Assembly: GCF_007846085.1 (NCBI RefSeq)
Contig: NZ_VOEJ01000009.1
Coordinates: 1 to 64,000, forward strand
From: Mucilaginibacter pallidiroseus
Lineage (GTDB): Bacteria; Bacteroidota; Bacteroidia; Sphingobacteriales; Sphingobacteriaceae
Reading direction: 5' to 3'
Length of the DNA: 64,000 nt
Part shown: positions 1-8,991 of the stretch, piece by piece
How positions within the stretch are numbered: the first letter of the stretch is position 1
Layout of the letters: the number at the start of each line of letters is the position of its first letter
Program-made: the position numbers and the translations under genes
Notes under the pieces: generated by a model
Databases searched by the model: none
What the model was told of the DNA's origin: nothing
The model's input: the letters and a program-made list of their open reading frames with translations, nothing else

Positions 1-101
<101 letters not shown>

Positions 102-397
102 AAAATGTGTTTGTTTGTATCCAAGCCCTATTAAACTCATTCAATAGAAACTTGTAAAAAAAATATTCTCTTACAGTATCCTACCAAGTTCGTTTCTTAT
201 AACATACCTTTCGGTTGTTACGCTACATGATTTTCTATTTCTTAAAAGAACTTATTTGCTTCATCTCTCGAATCTGCTTTATGTTTTCAGTCATTGCGAC
301 TTAAACTTTCAATCTTAATATCAGACTGAGAATTGCTCTCTGTCTTAACGATTTTCAATCTCTGTTTCCAGATTTTGTTTCCCTCGTTTTGGGACTG

Positions 398-428
398 CAA
401 AGGTAGAAACCTTTTCTTTATTTCCAAA
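398..428 (-). promoter_or_regulatory. rRNA promoter, proximal (Bacteroidota type)
   Basis: On the minus strand TTTG (428-425) is followed after 19 bases by TACCTTTG (405-398), a full match to the Bacteroidota -33/-7 pattern TTTG-N19-TAnnTTTG. It points at the 16S gene about 300 bases downstream. It is the closest of three equally organised promoters. Confidence 0.88.
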
Positions 429-499
429 CTTTATTTTTTATTTTTTTAAAGTTTGTTTTCTTTGTTTTTTCGCTTCCGAGTTACCTCATTTGCGGGTTG

Positions 500-530
500 C
501 AAAGGTGCAAATTTTAAAGCTTCGTGTCAA
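500..530 (-). promoter_or_regulatory. rRNA promoter, middle
   Basis: Minus strand TTG (530-528), 20 bases, CACCTTTG (507-500). The first base of the -7 box differs from TAnnTTTG (C for T), but the downstream GCAAC context is shared with the two flanking copies (GCAG/GCAAC just after the box). Probably a somewhat weaker promoter of the same tandem array. Confidence 0.78.
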
Positions 531-613
531 GTAAAATTTTCATTTTATTTTAACGTCTTCTTAACTCGCTATCTCTTCAAAAAACAACCGCTCTATCGTT
601 CCTGAGCGGGCTG

Positions 614-644
614 CAAAGGTAGCCATAATTTACTTGTATACAAA
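614..644 (-). promoter_or_regulatory. rRNA promoter, distal
   Basis: Minus strand TTTG (644-641), 19 bases, TACCTTTG (621-614). Same spacing and same downstream GCAGCCCG context as the proximal copy. Together the three copies are about 110 bases apart and all read into the 16S gene. Confidence 0.87.
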
Positions 645-982
645 TAAAATTTCAACTATTTTGTAATATACTGTAATACAGTAACATAATTATCTGAACG
701 CCTTTTGTGCGGCATTTTAAGTAGGGAATTTGCAATAAACACATCATTAAGTTAAGCATTACTATGTATAAATACATAAGTATCGCAACTAATCAAAAGG
801 GGCAAGTTTCAATACATACGTATGATGAATTTGCTTTTCCCACCACAATTTTAGCTTCTGCCCCTACTTGTTAGCAGGCGTAGCGAACCGCATCCGGTAA
901 CTAATTTGCGACAATCATCATATCTGGGCCTTTAATCGCCAAACTTTATATTTTTGCCGGTCAACTATTACCAATCTCTTAA
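645..982. other. Intergenic region between the rRNA promoters and the M1 peptidase gene
   Basis: No gene is apparent in this AT-rich stretch. It holds a small palindrome TACTGT-AAT-ACAGTA at 669-683 and, near its end, a possible -7 box TATTTTTG at 949-956 on the plus strand, 26 bases before the peptidase ATG. No clear -33 TTG lies at the right distance from that box. Confidence 0.5.
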
Positions 983-3475
983 ATGAAAAAACTTTTACAT
1001 CCCTCCTGGTCACTTCTCGTAATACTAATGCTTCTATCCGGTTCTATAATGGCTCAGCCATATATAAATACAGGGAGCGGAAAAGGCTACCGGGAAACCC
1101 CCGTAAGTATAAATGATTTGGTTGATACCAAACTTGATGTACGATTTGATTATCAAAGATCATATTTATATGGAAAAGCATGGATAACGCTAAAACCCCA
1201 CTTTTATAATACCGACTCGCTCACCCTTGATGCAAAGGGAATGGATGTTCATAAAATAGCGATAGCAAAGGCTGGAAAACTATTGCCATTAAGGTATACA
1301 TATGAAGATAGCGCCTACCTGCATATAAAGCTTGACAAAAAATATGCTGGCGGAGAGCAATACACTGTATTTATAGATTACACCTCGAAACCAAACTTGT
1401 TACATGATAAACCCGGCCATAAGCTGGACGGCAAGGGGCTTTACTTTATAAACCCTAAAGGCACAGAAGCCGACAAACCCACCCAGGTATGGACGCAAGG
1501 CGAAGCGGAAGCATCATCCTGCTGGTTCCCCACTATTGACAGGCCCGGGCAAAAAACAACCCAGCAACTAAGCATGACAGTGCCTGCAAAATACACTACC
1601 TTGTCAAACGGGTTGCTCATTGGTCAAAAAAATAATGCTGATGGCACGCGTACCGACACCTGGAAACAGAAACTCCCCCACTCTCCTTATCTATTCATGA
1701 TGGCTATTGGCGATTTTAAGATTTATAAAGACAAGTGGCGCAATAAAGAGGTTAACTACTACCTGGAGCCAAAGTATTTCCCTTATGCAAAAGCCATTTT
1801 TGGTCAAACGCCTGAGATGATGGAATTTTATTCGAAAGCGCTTGGTGTTGATTTTCCCTGGGAAAAATATTCGCAAGTGGTTGTTAGGGACTACCCGTTA
1901 GGCGCTATGGAAAACTCGTCGGCCACGCTGCATGGCGATTATGTACAAAAAAGCCCATGGGACTTAGTTGATGACCCTAACGGGAGCGGCGGCAGCACAA
2001 TTGCGCACGAACTTTTTCACCAATGGTTTGGCGATTTGGTTACTTGCGAAAGCTGGAGCAACGAAACGCTAAATGAGTCGTTCGCCGTGTTCGGCGAGAA
2101 ATATTGGCAGGAAAAAAAGTATGGTAAGGACGATGGCGATGCCAAACGCTACGACGAACTGCAAGCATACTTAAACAACAAGACTGCTCTAAGCCAAAAC
2201 CTTGTTCCCTTTTACTATTCGGACGAGGAAGGCATTAATGGTTCTAATATATATGATAAAGGCGGCATCGTGCTAAACATGATGCGCACCTATCTTGGTG
2301 ATGCCGCGTTTTTTAAAGGCCTTGGCTTGTATTTAAAAACACATTCCTTTAAAAGTGCTGAGGTGCATGATCTTCGCCTGGCCATGGAAGAGGTATCTGG
2401 CAGGGATATGAATTGGTTTTTTAATCAATGGTATTACGGCGCCGGCCATCCTGTTCTGGACATTACCTACAAATGGGACGAATCCAGCAAAACCGAAAAA
2501 GTGTTTATCAGCCAAAATCAGCAAGGGCAGGTATTTATCCTTCCGATTGCAGTTGATATTTACACAGGCTCGAAAGTAGAACGACATAATGTTTGGCTAA
2601 GGAACGCCAAAGACACCCTTACTTTTAAATTGGCAGCCAAACCAAACCTTGTGAATGTTGATGCTGAAAAAATATTACTGGCCAAAAAAACAGATCATAA
2701 AACAATGGCCGAGTATGCTTTCCAGTATCAGCATGCAACACTATATATGGACAGGTTCGAGGCGTTCCAGGCAGCAACAGAGCAAGTCACAACTGCTGAA
2801 GGTAAACAAATCATGATTGCTGCATTGAGGGACAAATATTATGGGCTACGCATCAAAGCTATCCGGGCAATTAAAACAGATGATAAAGATTTGATGGCGG
2901 CGGCTTTACCTGTTATTGCTAGCCTTGCTAAGGCAGATGAGCCTTACCCTGTACGGGCAGCGGCAATATCATTTCTTGCGAAAACCGAAAAAGCTGCCGG
3001 TTTTAAAGACATTTACATCAGCTCGTTAAAAAGCCCGTCGTACAGTGTGCGCGCTGCTGCTTTAAATGCACTCAATGGCGTAGCACCTGCCGAAGCCTTT
3101 AAGACAGCCAAAGATTTGCAGCCACAAGCTGATGGACCTGTTGCATTAGCTATAGTTGGCATTTATGCTGCAAATGGATCGGATACGGAATGGCCATACG
3201 TTATTACGGCCTTTAAAAAGGCCCCTGTACAGGCAAAGGTGGACAATGCAATTAAAACGATGCCGAAAATTATTGGCAAAATGAATAACCGTACATATGT
3301 AGCCGAAGGTATTGATGCGATACGCGACTTAGCCGTCAATTACAAAAGGTATGGCATTGCCCCGCGACTGATTACCAGCCTTGAAGAGATAAGCAAGCAA
3401 CGCAAGCAACTGAATGATGATACATCAGCTAAACTTGCTGATGATGCGATCAGGCAGGTTAAAGATGCTAAATAG
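983..3475 (+). CDS. M1 family zinc aminopeptidase, secreted
   Basis: An 830-residue exopeptidase that should release N-terminal residues from peptides in the periplasm or at the cell surface. A signal peptide (about residues 1-25, ending MAQ) opens the protein. The substrate-anchoring GAMEN motif occurs in YPLGAMENSS, and the zinc site is HELFHQWFGD with H342, E343 and H346, followed by the third ligand near E365 in NESFAVFGE. After the catalytic and beta domains, roughly residues 570-830 look like a helical HEAT-type C-terminal domain (repeated alanine-rich helices such as RAAAISFLAK and SVRAAALNAL). The length is typical of bacterial M1 enzymes of this phylum. It stands alone with its own terminator. 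Natural substrates are not evident from the sequence. Confidence 0.94.
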   Translation: MKKLLHPSWSLLVILMLLSGSIMAQPYINTGSGKGYRETPVSINDLVDTKLDVRFDYQRSYLYGKAWITLKPHFYNTDSLTLDAKGMDVHKIAIAKAGKLLPLRYTYEDSAYLHIKLDKKYAGGEQYTVFIDYTSKPNLLHDKPGHKLDGKGLYFINPKGTEADKPTQVWTQGEAEASSCWFPTIDRPGQKTTQQLSMTVPAKYTTLSNGLLIGQKNNADGTRTDTWKQKLPHSPYLFMMAIGDFKIYKDKWRNKEVNYYLEPKYFPYAKAIFGQTPEMMEFYSKALGVDFPWEKYSQVVVRDYPLGAMENSSATLHGDYVQKSPWDLVDDPNGSGGSTIAHELFHQWFGDLVTCESWSNETLNESFAVFGEKYWQEKKYGKDDGDAKRYDELQAYLNNKTALSQNLVPFYYSDEEGINGSNIYDKGGIVLNMMRTYLGDAAFFKGLGLYLKTHSFKSAEVHDLRLAMEEVSGRDMNWFFNQWYYGAGHPVLDITYKWDESSKTEKVFISQNQQGQVFILPIAVDIYTGSKVERHNVWLRNAKDTLTFKLAAKPNLVNVDAEKILLAKKTDHKTMAEYAFQYQHATLYMDRFEAFQAATEQVTTAEGKQIMIAALRDKYYGLRIKAIRAIKTDDKDLMAAALPVIASLAKADEPYPVRAAAISFLAKTEKAAGFKDIYISSLKSPSYSVRAAALNALNGVAPAEAFKTAKDLQPQADGPVALAIVGIYAANGSDTEWPYVITAFKKAPVQAKVDNAIKTMPKIIGKMNNRTYVAEGIDAIRDLAVNYKRYGIAPRLITSLEEISKQRKQLNDDTSAKLADDAIRQVKDAK

Positions 3476-3507
3476 CAAGCTATTGTTTTGGACATATTAT
3501 AATACTC

Positions 3508-3531
3508 AAAGCCTGGCATTTGCCGGGCTTT
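3508..3531 (+). terminator. Intrinsic terminator after the M1 peptidase
   Basis: AAAGCCTGGC (3508-3517) pairs with GCCGGGCTTT (3522-3531), one U-G wobble, loop ATTT. It lies 33 bases after the stop codon. The U run is short. Confidence 0.6.
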
Positions 3532-3631
3532 ATGATATAATAAGCTTACATGATCAATACCCCAATCGCTACTATAAAACACAAAACAAATAATTTTATC
3601 CATAGTTAATATTTTACATCAATAGATAACT

Positions 3632-4723
3632 ATGGAAACTTTAACATCAGAAAAAATTGCCGCCAAAGGATACGGAGCCTCGGGCAACTTAATAGGAGGC
3701 GAAACCCTAAAACTTATGGAGTTTGAGCGCGATGCGCCTAAAGATAATGAGGTGCTTATAGAAGTGCTTTATTGTGGTGTGTGCCACTCGGATTTGCACC
3801 AGGTAGCAAACGACTGGAAAAACACACTTTACCCTTGCGTACCGGGTCATGAAGTGATAGGCCACATAACTTATGCAGGCAGCGCGGTTACCAAATTTAA
3901 AGTTGGCGATACCGTAGGGGTAGGTTGCATGATTAACAGCTGTAAAAGCTGCTCGGCTTGCCATGAAGGCGAAGAACAATTTTGTGAGCGGCCGCAGGGG
4001 CCAACCATGACCTACAATGGTTATTTTGTGGCTGATGGATCTGGCTACAACACATTTGGTGGTTACTCAAATAACTTAGTGGTACGTGAAGACTTTGTAT
4101 TGAACATCCCTCAAACGCTGGATGCAAGTAAAGCTGCACCTATCCTCTGCGCGGGCATTACCACATATTCGCCCCTTAAACATTGGAACGTAAAGGTCGG
4201 CGACAAAGTAGCCGTGGTAGGTATAGGTGGTTTGGGCCATATGGGCGTGATGATTGCTAAGGCTATGGGCGCCGAAGTAACAGCAATTACTACCAAGGAA
4301 GAAAAACGCGATGTTGCGCTGCAATTGGGTGCCGACAACGTGATCATTTCCGAAAACGAGGAGGAGATGAAACAGTATGAAAAGTACTTTAATTTTATAC
4401 TTGTAACCATTCCTGACCCGTTTGACGTTACACCTTATATTTCATTGATGCGCCGTCGCGGCTCATTGGTGACTGTTGGTTTACTGGCACCTTACAAAGA
4501 GCCATTAAATAATATGGAAATTGCAAGCCAGGCTCGCAGCGTGGGTGGCTCCCTTATTGGCGGCATTGCCGAAACACAAGAGGTTCTTGATTTTTGCGCT
4601 GAACACAATATACTTCCGCATGTGGAAATGATAAACATCGAAGAAATTAATGATGCTTATGAAAAAATGCAAGACGAGGATGTAAGATTTCGTTACGTAA
4701 TTGATATGCAATCCCTCAAATAA
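3632..4723 (+). CDS. Zinc-dependent NAD(P) alcohol dehydrogenase (CAD/YahK-like)
   Basis: A medium-chain dehydrogenase/reductase of 363 residues that should interconvert alcohols and aldehydes in the cytoplasm. Catalytic zinc ligands are C48 (in CGVCHSD) and H73 (in GHEVIG). The structural zinc is bound by C104, C107, C110 and C118. The Rossmann nucleotide-binding motif GIGGLGHMG is near residue 197. The whole pattern, including CHSDLHQ and the GCM-SCKSCSAC stretch, matches the cinnamyl-alcohol-dehydrogenase branch, usually NADPH-dependent and broad for aldehydes. The physiological substrate cannot be told from the sequence. It is a single gene, convergent with the short-chain dehydrogenase at 4789 and separated from it by a bidirectional terminator. 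Confidence 0.92.
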   Translation: METLTSEKIAAKGYGASGNLIGGETLKLMEFERDAPKDNEVLIEVLYCGVCHSDLHQVANDWKNTLYPCVPGHEVIGHITYAGSAVTKFKVGDTVGVGCMINSCKSCSACHEGEEQFCERPQGPTMTYNGYFVADGSGYNTFGGYSNNLVVREDFVLNIPQTLDASKAAPILCAGITTYSPLKHWNVKVGDKVAVVGIGGLGHMGVMIAKAMGAEVTAITTKEEKRDVALQLGADNVIISENEEEMKQYEKYFNFILVTIPDPFDVTPYISLMRRRGSLVTVGLLAPYKEPLNNMEIASQARSVGGSLIGGIAETQEVLDFCAEHNILPHVEMINIEEINDAYEKMQDEDVRFRYVIDMQSLK

Positions 4724-4724
4724 T

Positions 4725-4764
4725 AAATATAAGGGCCCTTCATTTTTGCAGGGCCTTTATATTT
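4725..4764. terminator. Bidirectional intrinsic terminator
   Basis: AAATATAAGGGCCCT (4725-4739) pairs with AGGGCCTTTATATTT (4750-4764) with one G-U wobble. It sits between two convergent genes and has A/T runs on both sides, so it can serve both. Confidence 0.8.
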
Positions 4765-4788
4765 ATATAGTATTCTATTTTAAGAAAC

Positions 4789-5649
4789 TTATCCGTTTAC
4801 AACTTCGCCGCCGTTTATGTGAATTACCTGGCCGGTGATAAAAGATGCATCGTCGGAAGCGAGGAAAACATAGGCCGGGCCTAGCTCCGACGGCTGACCT
4901 GCACGTTCCATAGCGGTTTCGCTGCCAAACTCTTTGATCTTTTCTTCGTCAAAAGTAGATACGATGAGCGGTGTCCAAACCGGGCCCGGCGCTACGGCGT
5001 TTACCCTGATATTCTTCTTAACAAGGTTAGTTGCCAGTGAACGGGTAAATGTAGTAATAGCACCTTTGGTAGACGAATAATCTATTAAGTTTGGAGACGA
5101 ACGATATGCTGTTACCGATGTGGTATTGATAATGGTATCGCCATCGCCTAAATGATCCATCGCGGCAGCAGCAAAATGGAAGTAGGCAAAAATATTGGTT
5201 TTAAAAGTTGTTTCGAGTTGTGCCTCGGTAATGTCAGTAAATTCTTTTTGCGGAACCTGCACGCCGGCATTGTTGACAAGGATATTGAGCTTTCCTAATT
5301 GGCTAACCGTTTGCTTAACCGCGTCAAAGCAAAAACTTCTGTCTTTAACGTCGCCACGTATCAACAGGCACCTTTTTCCTTCGGCTTCAACCAAAGCTTT
5401 GGTTTCGTTGGCATCCTCACTCTCTTCCAGGTAAATAATAGATACGTCTGCACCTTCGCGGGCATAATGTACCGCAACTGCACGGCCAATACCGCTGTCG
5501 CCACCGGTTATAAGGGCCACTTTGCCATCAAGTTTGCCAGCGGCCTTATAATCAGGTTTTATATACTCGGGCTTCGGGCTCATTTCACTTTCTACCCCTG
5601 GCTGATGATCCTGCTTGTCGGCTACTTCTATTCCGTCGTTATTTTTCAT
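4789..5649 (-). CDS. Short-chain dehydrogenase/reductase, YghA / general-stress-protein-39 type
   Basis: A 286-residue SDR oxidoreductase. The cofactor motif is TGGDSGIGRA, in which the Asp after GG is characteristic of the YghA/GSP39 subgroup. NNAG is present, the catalytic tyrosine-lysine pair is YSSTK, and the C-terminal GQVIHINGGEVVNG is typical of the family. The N-terminal extension of about 40 residues, rich in charged residues and Pro (DKQDHQPG, KPEYIKPDYKA), is also usual in this subgroup, whose members are often linked to general stress. The substrate is unknown. Transcribed alone on the minus strand, converging on the alcohol dehydrogenase. Confidence 0.92.
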   Translation of the reverse strand: MKNNDGIEVADKQDHQPGVESEMSPKPEYIKPDYKAAGKLDGKVALITGGDSGIGRAVAVHYAREGADVSIIYLEESEDANETKALVEAEGKRCLLIRGDVKDRSFCFDAVKQTVSQLGKLNILVNNAGVQVPQKEFTDITEAQLETTFKTNIFAYFHFAAAAMDHLGDGDTIINTTSVTAYRSSPNLIDYSSTKGAITTFTRSLATNLVKKNIRVNAVAPGPVWTPLIVSTFDEEKIKEFGSETAMERAGQPSELGPAYVFLASDDASFITGQVIHINGGEVVNG

Positions 5650-5738
5650 AATATGGTGGATTGATGTATTAAGTCAACAACCATATTGAAATTATAGTTT
5701 TAGGAAATATTTTTATACCAAGTTAAAAGCAAGTGCGG

Positions 5739-6626
5739 CTATAAACTTTTTATGCTGTTGCGATAATTAGCAAAATACTCACGCGGGGTGTAGCCCATTA
5801 TGGATTTAAATACGCGGTTGAAATTGTTAATACTTTTAAATCCGCAGCGGTATGCTATATCCGAAATATTTTCGGCCTTATGCTCGGTGAGCTTTTTACA
5901 GGCTTCATTAACCCTTATTTCATTTAAAAACGACACGAACGTGTGCCCGGTGTGTTTCTTAAAATAGCGGCAAAAAGACTCGGGCGTCATAAACGCTGTT
6001 CTGGCCACATCTTCGAGCTTAACAGTGCCGCTGTAGTTTTGCATAAGGTAATTATATATGTTACCTATCCTTATCCCTTCGTCTTCGGTAATTGCAGGCA
6101 TGTTACTGTAACCAGACAATGCATCGAGCCGGTTACTTATTTGCTGCAGTTGCTTAAGCAACTCCAAAAAACAAATTAGTTGATCCGTACCCTTAGCCTG
6201 TTCTGTGGCCTCCATCGCAGCAGAAATTAAAGACGAATATCTTGAGGGAATCTTAAAGCCTTGCGCATGCTGCCCGATAAAAGTCTTTATGGCTTTCATC
6301 TCCGGCAGGTTGAAGGTTGCCGATAGCAAGCCATCCGGGTTAAAAAATATACTGATAGCTTTTACGCGTAAAGTACTTTCGGGAAGGTAATACTCATCGT
6401 TACTTTTAAAAAGATGAGGCATGTTGGCACCTAATAAAAAGATATCGCCTGGGCCATAGCTGTGCATATGATTACCAGCAATGAGGGTGCCCTCTCCTTC
6501 CTGTATCCAGGTAATTTGGGTTTCCTTGTGCCTGTGCAAATACGGGTAATGATGTGGTAGGTCAACCTGCTCGGCAATCACACTCTTATCATCGGCTACC
6601 GGAATAGTAAATTGCAGAACCTTCAT
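5739..6626 (-). CDS. AraC-family transcriptional regulator with N-terminal cupin sensor
   Basis: A 295-residue DNA-binding regulator. The N-terminal part (about 1-110) looks like a cupin: HHYPYLHRHKETQ and the GEGTLIAGNH-YGPGDIFLL stretch supply the usual histidines and glycine turns of a ligand-sensing barrel. The C-terminal ~100 residues contain two helix-turn-helices, with the AraC signature ISDIAYRCGFKSINNFNRVFKSIMGYTPREY. It lies just downstream of, and on the same strand as, the hydroxyproline catabolic genes at 6735-11511, so it may control them; that link is inferred from position only. A 17-base inverted repeat separates it from the operon. Confidence 0.9.
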   Translation of the reverse strand: MKVLQFTIPVADDKSVIAEQVDLPHHYPYLHRHKETQITWIQEGEGTLIAGNHMHSYGPGDIFLLGANMPHLFKSNDEYYLPESTLRVKAISIFFNPDGLLSATFNLPEMKAIKTFIGQHAQGFKIPSRYSSLISAAMEATEQAKGTDQLICFLELLKQLQQISNRLDALSGYSNMPAITEDEGIRIGNIYNYLMQNYSGTVKLEDVARTAFMTPESFCRYFKKHTGHTFVSFLNEIRVNEACKKLTEHKAENISDIAYRCGFKSINNFNRVFKSIMGYTPREYFANYRNSIKSL

Positions 6627-6679
6627 CAGGTTTAAATTTACATTATTTAACCAATAAATCAGAAAGATGGATATTTAAG

Positions 6680-6727
6680 AGATAATATATGGATGACTAA
6701 GTGATAACCATCATCCATATATTATCT
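6680..6727. repeat. Perfect 17-base inverted repeat
   Basis: AGATAATATATGGATGA (6680-6696) is the exact reverse complement of 6711-6727, with a 14-base spacer. It lies between the stop of the hydroxyproline dehydrogenase gene (6735) and the AraC gene start (6626), so it is transcribed as a strong AU-rich hairpin at the operon end. It may be a terminator-like or mRNA-stabilising structure, or a binding site. No T run follows on the minus strand. Confidence 0.85.
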
Positions 6728-6734
6728 TATCATA

Positions 6735-7979
6735 TTAAAAACGGTTTGCCGAGAAAGCGTCTATCGGCATAGATAACGCTGCTTCGTCAACAATCTCGCT
6801 TACCAGCTTACCGGTAGCAGGGCCAAGCCCTAGACCCATCATTCCGTGGCCGGTAGCCAAAACCAGGTTACCGTATTTTTTATTTCGGCCGATATATGGA
6901 AGCCCATCCGGCGATGATGGACGAAAACCAAACCAGATATCTTTTTCGGCAGGTATTTCAGGCTTTAAATCGGGCAGATATTGCGGTATGGCCTCAACAA
7001 TCCCCTTTACCCTGTTCATGTTTATCCGGGTGTTGATACGGTCAAGCTCCATTGTACCGCCATAGCGAATGCTGCCATTCATGGGTGTGATAGCTACCCT
7101 GGCCTCGCATAATAAAGCCGGAATTTGCAGCCGCTGTTGTGGCTCCTTAACCATAAATGAGTATCCTTTACCAGGCATCAATGGTGCCTTAATACCGGCA
7201 AGTGCCGCCACAGCCGGCGACCATGAGCCCGTTGCAATTACATACTCATCGGCTTGCCATTGTTTATTACCTGCCTGCAAAGCGGTGATCTTGCTACCTG
7301 ATGTTTGCACAGCCGTAACCTCGTGGTTCCGCATGATCTTTACACCGGCTTTTTCCAGGTAAGCAATCAGGTCAGCTATCAGTTTATTAGGATAAAGGTG
7401 ACCGTCGCAACGGTAATGCACGGCACCCATAACGTTCAGCTTCAAATGTGGCTGCAACTGCCTGCACTCGTCGGCATTTAACACGGCCATATCAAGGCCA
7501 AGCTCAAGGCCTTTATGGGCAAGATGAGCTTCTTCTTCGGCAGCTTTATCCGTTTTGTAATACATTAGGATGCCTTTGTCGGATAGTCCAAAATCAAATC
7601 CCGGTTGCTGACTTAGTTCATTGTATAAAGATTTACTCAACAACGCCAGATCACGAAGCGGTTTGGCAGATCGCTCCACATGCCCCTCGTTGGCGTTCTT
7701 CATAAACTTCACTCCCCACGATATCAAGTCGGGGTTTAGCGACGGCCTTACATAAAACGGGCTTTTACTGTTAAACATCCACCTGATGCCCTGTTGTAAC
7801 ATGCCCGGTGCTGCCAAGGGCACAAAATGGCTCGGCACAATCATCCCGGCGTTACCGAACGAGCAATTATCGCCCAGGTCGCCTTTTTCAAGTATGGTTA
7901 CCTGGTGCCCTGCTTTGCTCAGGTAATACGCCGAGCTTAGCCCTACAATACCAGCCCCTATTATCAGTACGTTAGCCAT
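6735..7979 (-). CDS. FAD-dependent D-amino-acid-type dehydrogenase; probable cis-4-hydroxy-D-proline dehydrogenase
   Basis: A 414-residue DadA/DAO-family flavoenzyme. The N-terminal FAD motif is VLIIGAGIVGLSSAYYLSKAG, with the acidic end VTILEKG binding the ribose, and the C-terminal FAD-contacting stretch includes TGHGMMGLGLGPATGKL. On its own the sequence says only D-amino-acid oxidation. The adjacent genes supply the rest of the trans-4-hydroxyproline pathway, so the expected reaction is oxidation of cis-4-hydroxy-D-proline to 1-pyrroline-4-hydroxy-2-carboxylate, with electrons passed to the respiratory chain. It is the last gene of the tight operon, 7 bases after the epimerase stop. The assignment of substrate is by context. 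Confidence 0.88.
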   Translation of the reverse strand: MANVLIIGAGIVGLSSAYYLSKAGHQVTILEKGDLGDNCSFGNAGMIVPSHFVPLAAPGMLQQGIRWMFNSKSPFYVRPSLNPDLISWGVKFMKNANEGHVERSAKPLRDLALLSKSLYNELSQQPGFDFGLSDKGILMYYKTDKAAEEEAHLAHKGLELGLDMAVLNADECRQLQPHLKLNVMGAVHYRCDGHLYPNKLIADLIAYLEKAGVKIMRNHEVTAVQTSGSKITALQAGNKQWQADEYVIATGSWSPAVAALAGIKAPLMPGKGYSFMVKEPQQRLQIPALLCEARVAITPMNGSIRYGGTMELDRINTRINMNRVKGIVEAIPQYLPDLKPEIPAEKDIWFGFRPSSPDGLPYIGRNKKYGNLVLATGHGMMGLGLGPATGKLVSEIVDEAALSMPIDAFSANRF

Positions 7980-7986
7980 TGTTATA

Positions 7987-8991
7987 TTATATTACCTGGA
8001 AACCGTAAGCATACGGATCATCATCAGGGTCAATTTTAATTGTGTTGTAACCATAAATCTTTGCCCAGCCTTCCACACTTGGTACTATTGCATCAAATTG
8101 TTCAAGCTTTACAACGTCTTCAACTTTGCCGGTAAACTTACTGCCTATAATGCTTTCATGTATAAAAGGTTCGCCTTGTTTAAGCTTACCTTTTGCATGC
8201 CATTGCGCCATACGTGCCGATGTTCCTGTTCCGCATGGTGAGCGGTCAATCGCCTTATCGCCATAAAAAACAGCATTACGCGCGGTTGATTGTGCATCAA
8301 GCGTGGCACCTGTCCATAGCACATGGGTGCAGGTGTTAATGGTGGGGTTTTGCGGATGTACAAAGGTGTATTTATCATTGATGCGCGACCGTATGACCTG
8401 GCTCCAGCTTATAAGCTGTGAAGCTGTATATTTCTCAAGACCGGGAAAGTTCGGCTGCGGATCAACTATAGCATAGTAGTTACCCCCGTAAGCAACATCA
8501 AAAGTTAGCGTTCCAAGATCGGGGCACTCCACTTCCAGCCCCTCGGCCGCAAGGTACGATGGCACATTTACCAGCTTTACCGATGTTACTTTTTTGCCTT
8601 CTTGTTTGTACTCAATCAACACCAAACCAGCGGGTGCTTCCATACGTACCACGCCGGGTACTTTTGGTTGAATAAGCCCTTCCTCTATAGCAATAGTAAT
8701 GGTGCCGATGGTACCATGCCCGCACATAGGCAGGCAGCCGCTCGTCTCGATAAATAAAACGGCCACATCGTTCTCTGGGTCATGAGCCGGGTACAAAATA
8801 CTGCCCGACATCATATCATGCCCACGCGGCTCAAACATCAAGCCCTTGCGAATCCAGTCGTATTCTTTTAAAAAATGCTGGCGCTTTTCGCTCATGTTGG
8901 CCCCTTTTAAATTAGGGCCGCCGCCTGCTACAAGCCTTACCGGGTTACCGCAAGTATGGGCATCTATGCAAAAAAATGTTTTGCTATTCAT
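7987..8991 (-). CDS. 4-hydroxyproline 2-epimerase (proline racemase family)
   Basis: A 334-residue cofactor-independent epimerase that should invert C2 of trans-4-hydroxy-L-proline to give cis-4-hydroxy-D-proline. The family uses two active-site residues as acid and base. Both cysteines are present: C90 in PMCGHGT and C253 in SPCGTGT. The second being Cys rather than Thr separates epimerases/racemases from the trans-3-hydroxyproline dehydratases of the same fold. The start ATG is one base from the stop of the aldehyde dehydrogenase upstream, so the two are cotranscribed. Proline racemase activity cannot be excluded, but the three partner enzymes fit hydroxyproline. Confidence 0.93.
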   Translation of the reverse strand: MNSKTFFCIDAHTCGNPVRLVAGGGPNLKGANMSEKRQHFLKEYDWIRKGLMFEPRGHDMMSGSILYPAHDPENDVAVLFIETSGCLPMCGHGTIGTITIAIEEGLIQPKVPGVVRMEAPAGLVLIEYKQEGKKVTSVKLVNVPSYLAAEGLEVECPDLGTLTFDVAYGGNYYAIVDPQPNFPGLEKYTASQLISWSQVIRSRINDKYTFVHPQNPTINTCTHVLWTGATLDAQSTARNAVFYGDKAIDRSPCGTGTSARMAQWHAKGKLKQGEPFIHESIIGSKFTGKVEDVVKLEQFDAIVPSVEGWAKIYGYNTIKIDPDDDPYAYGFQVI

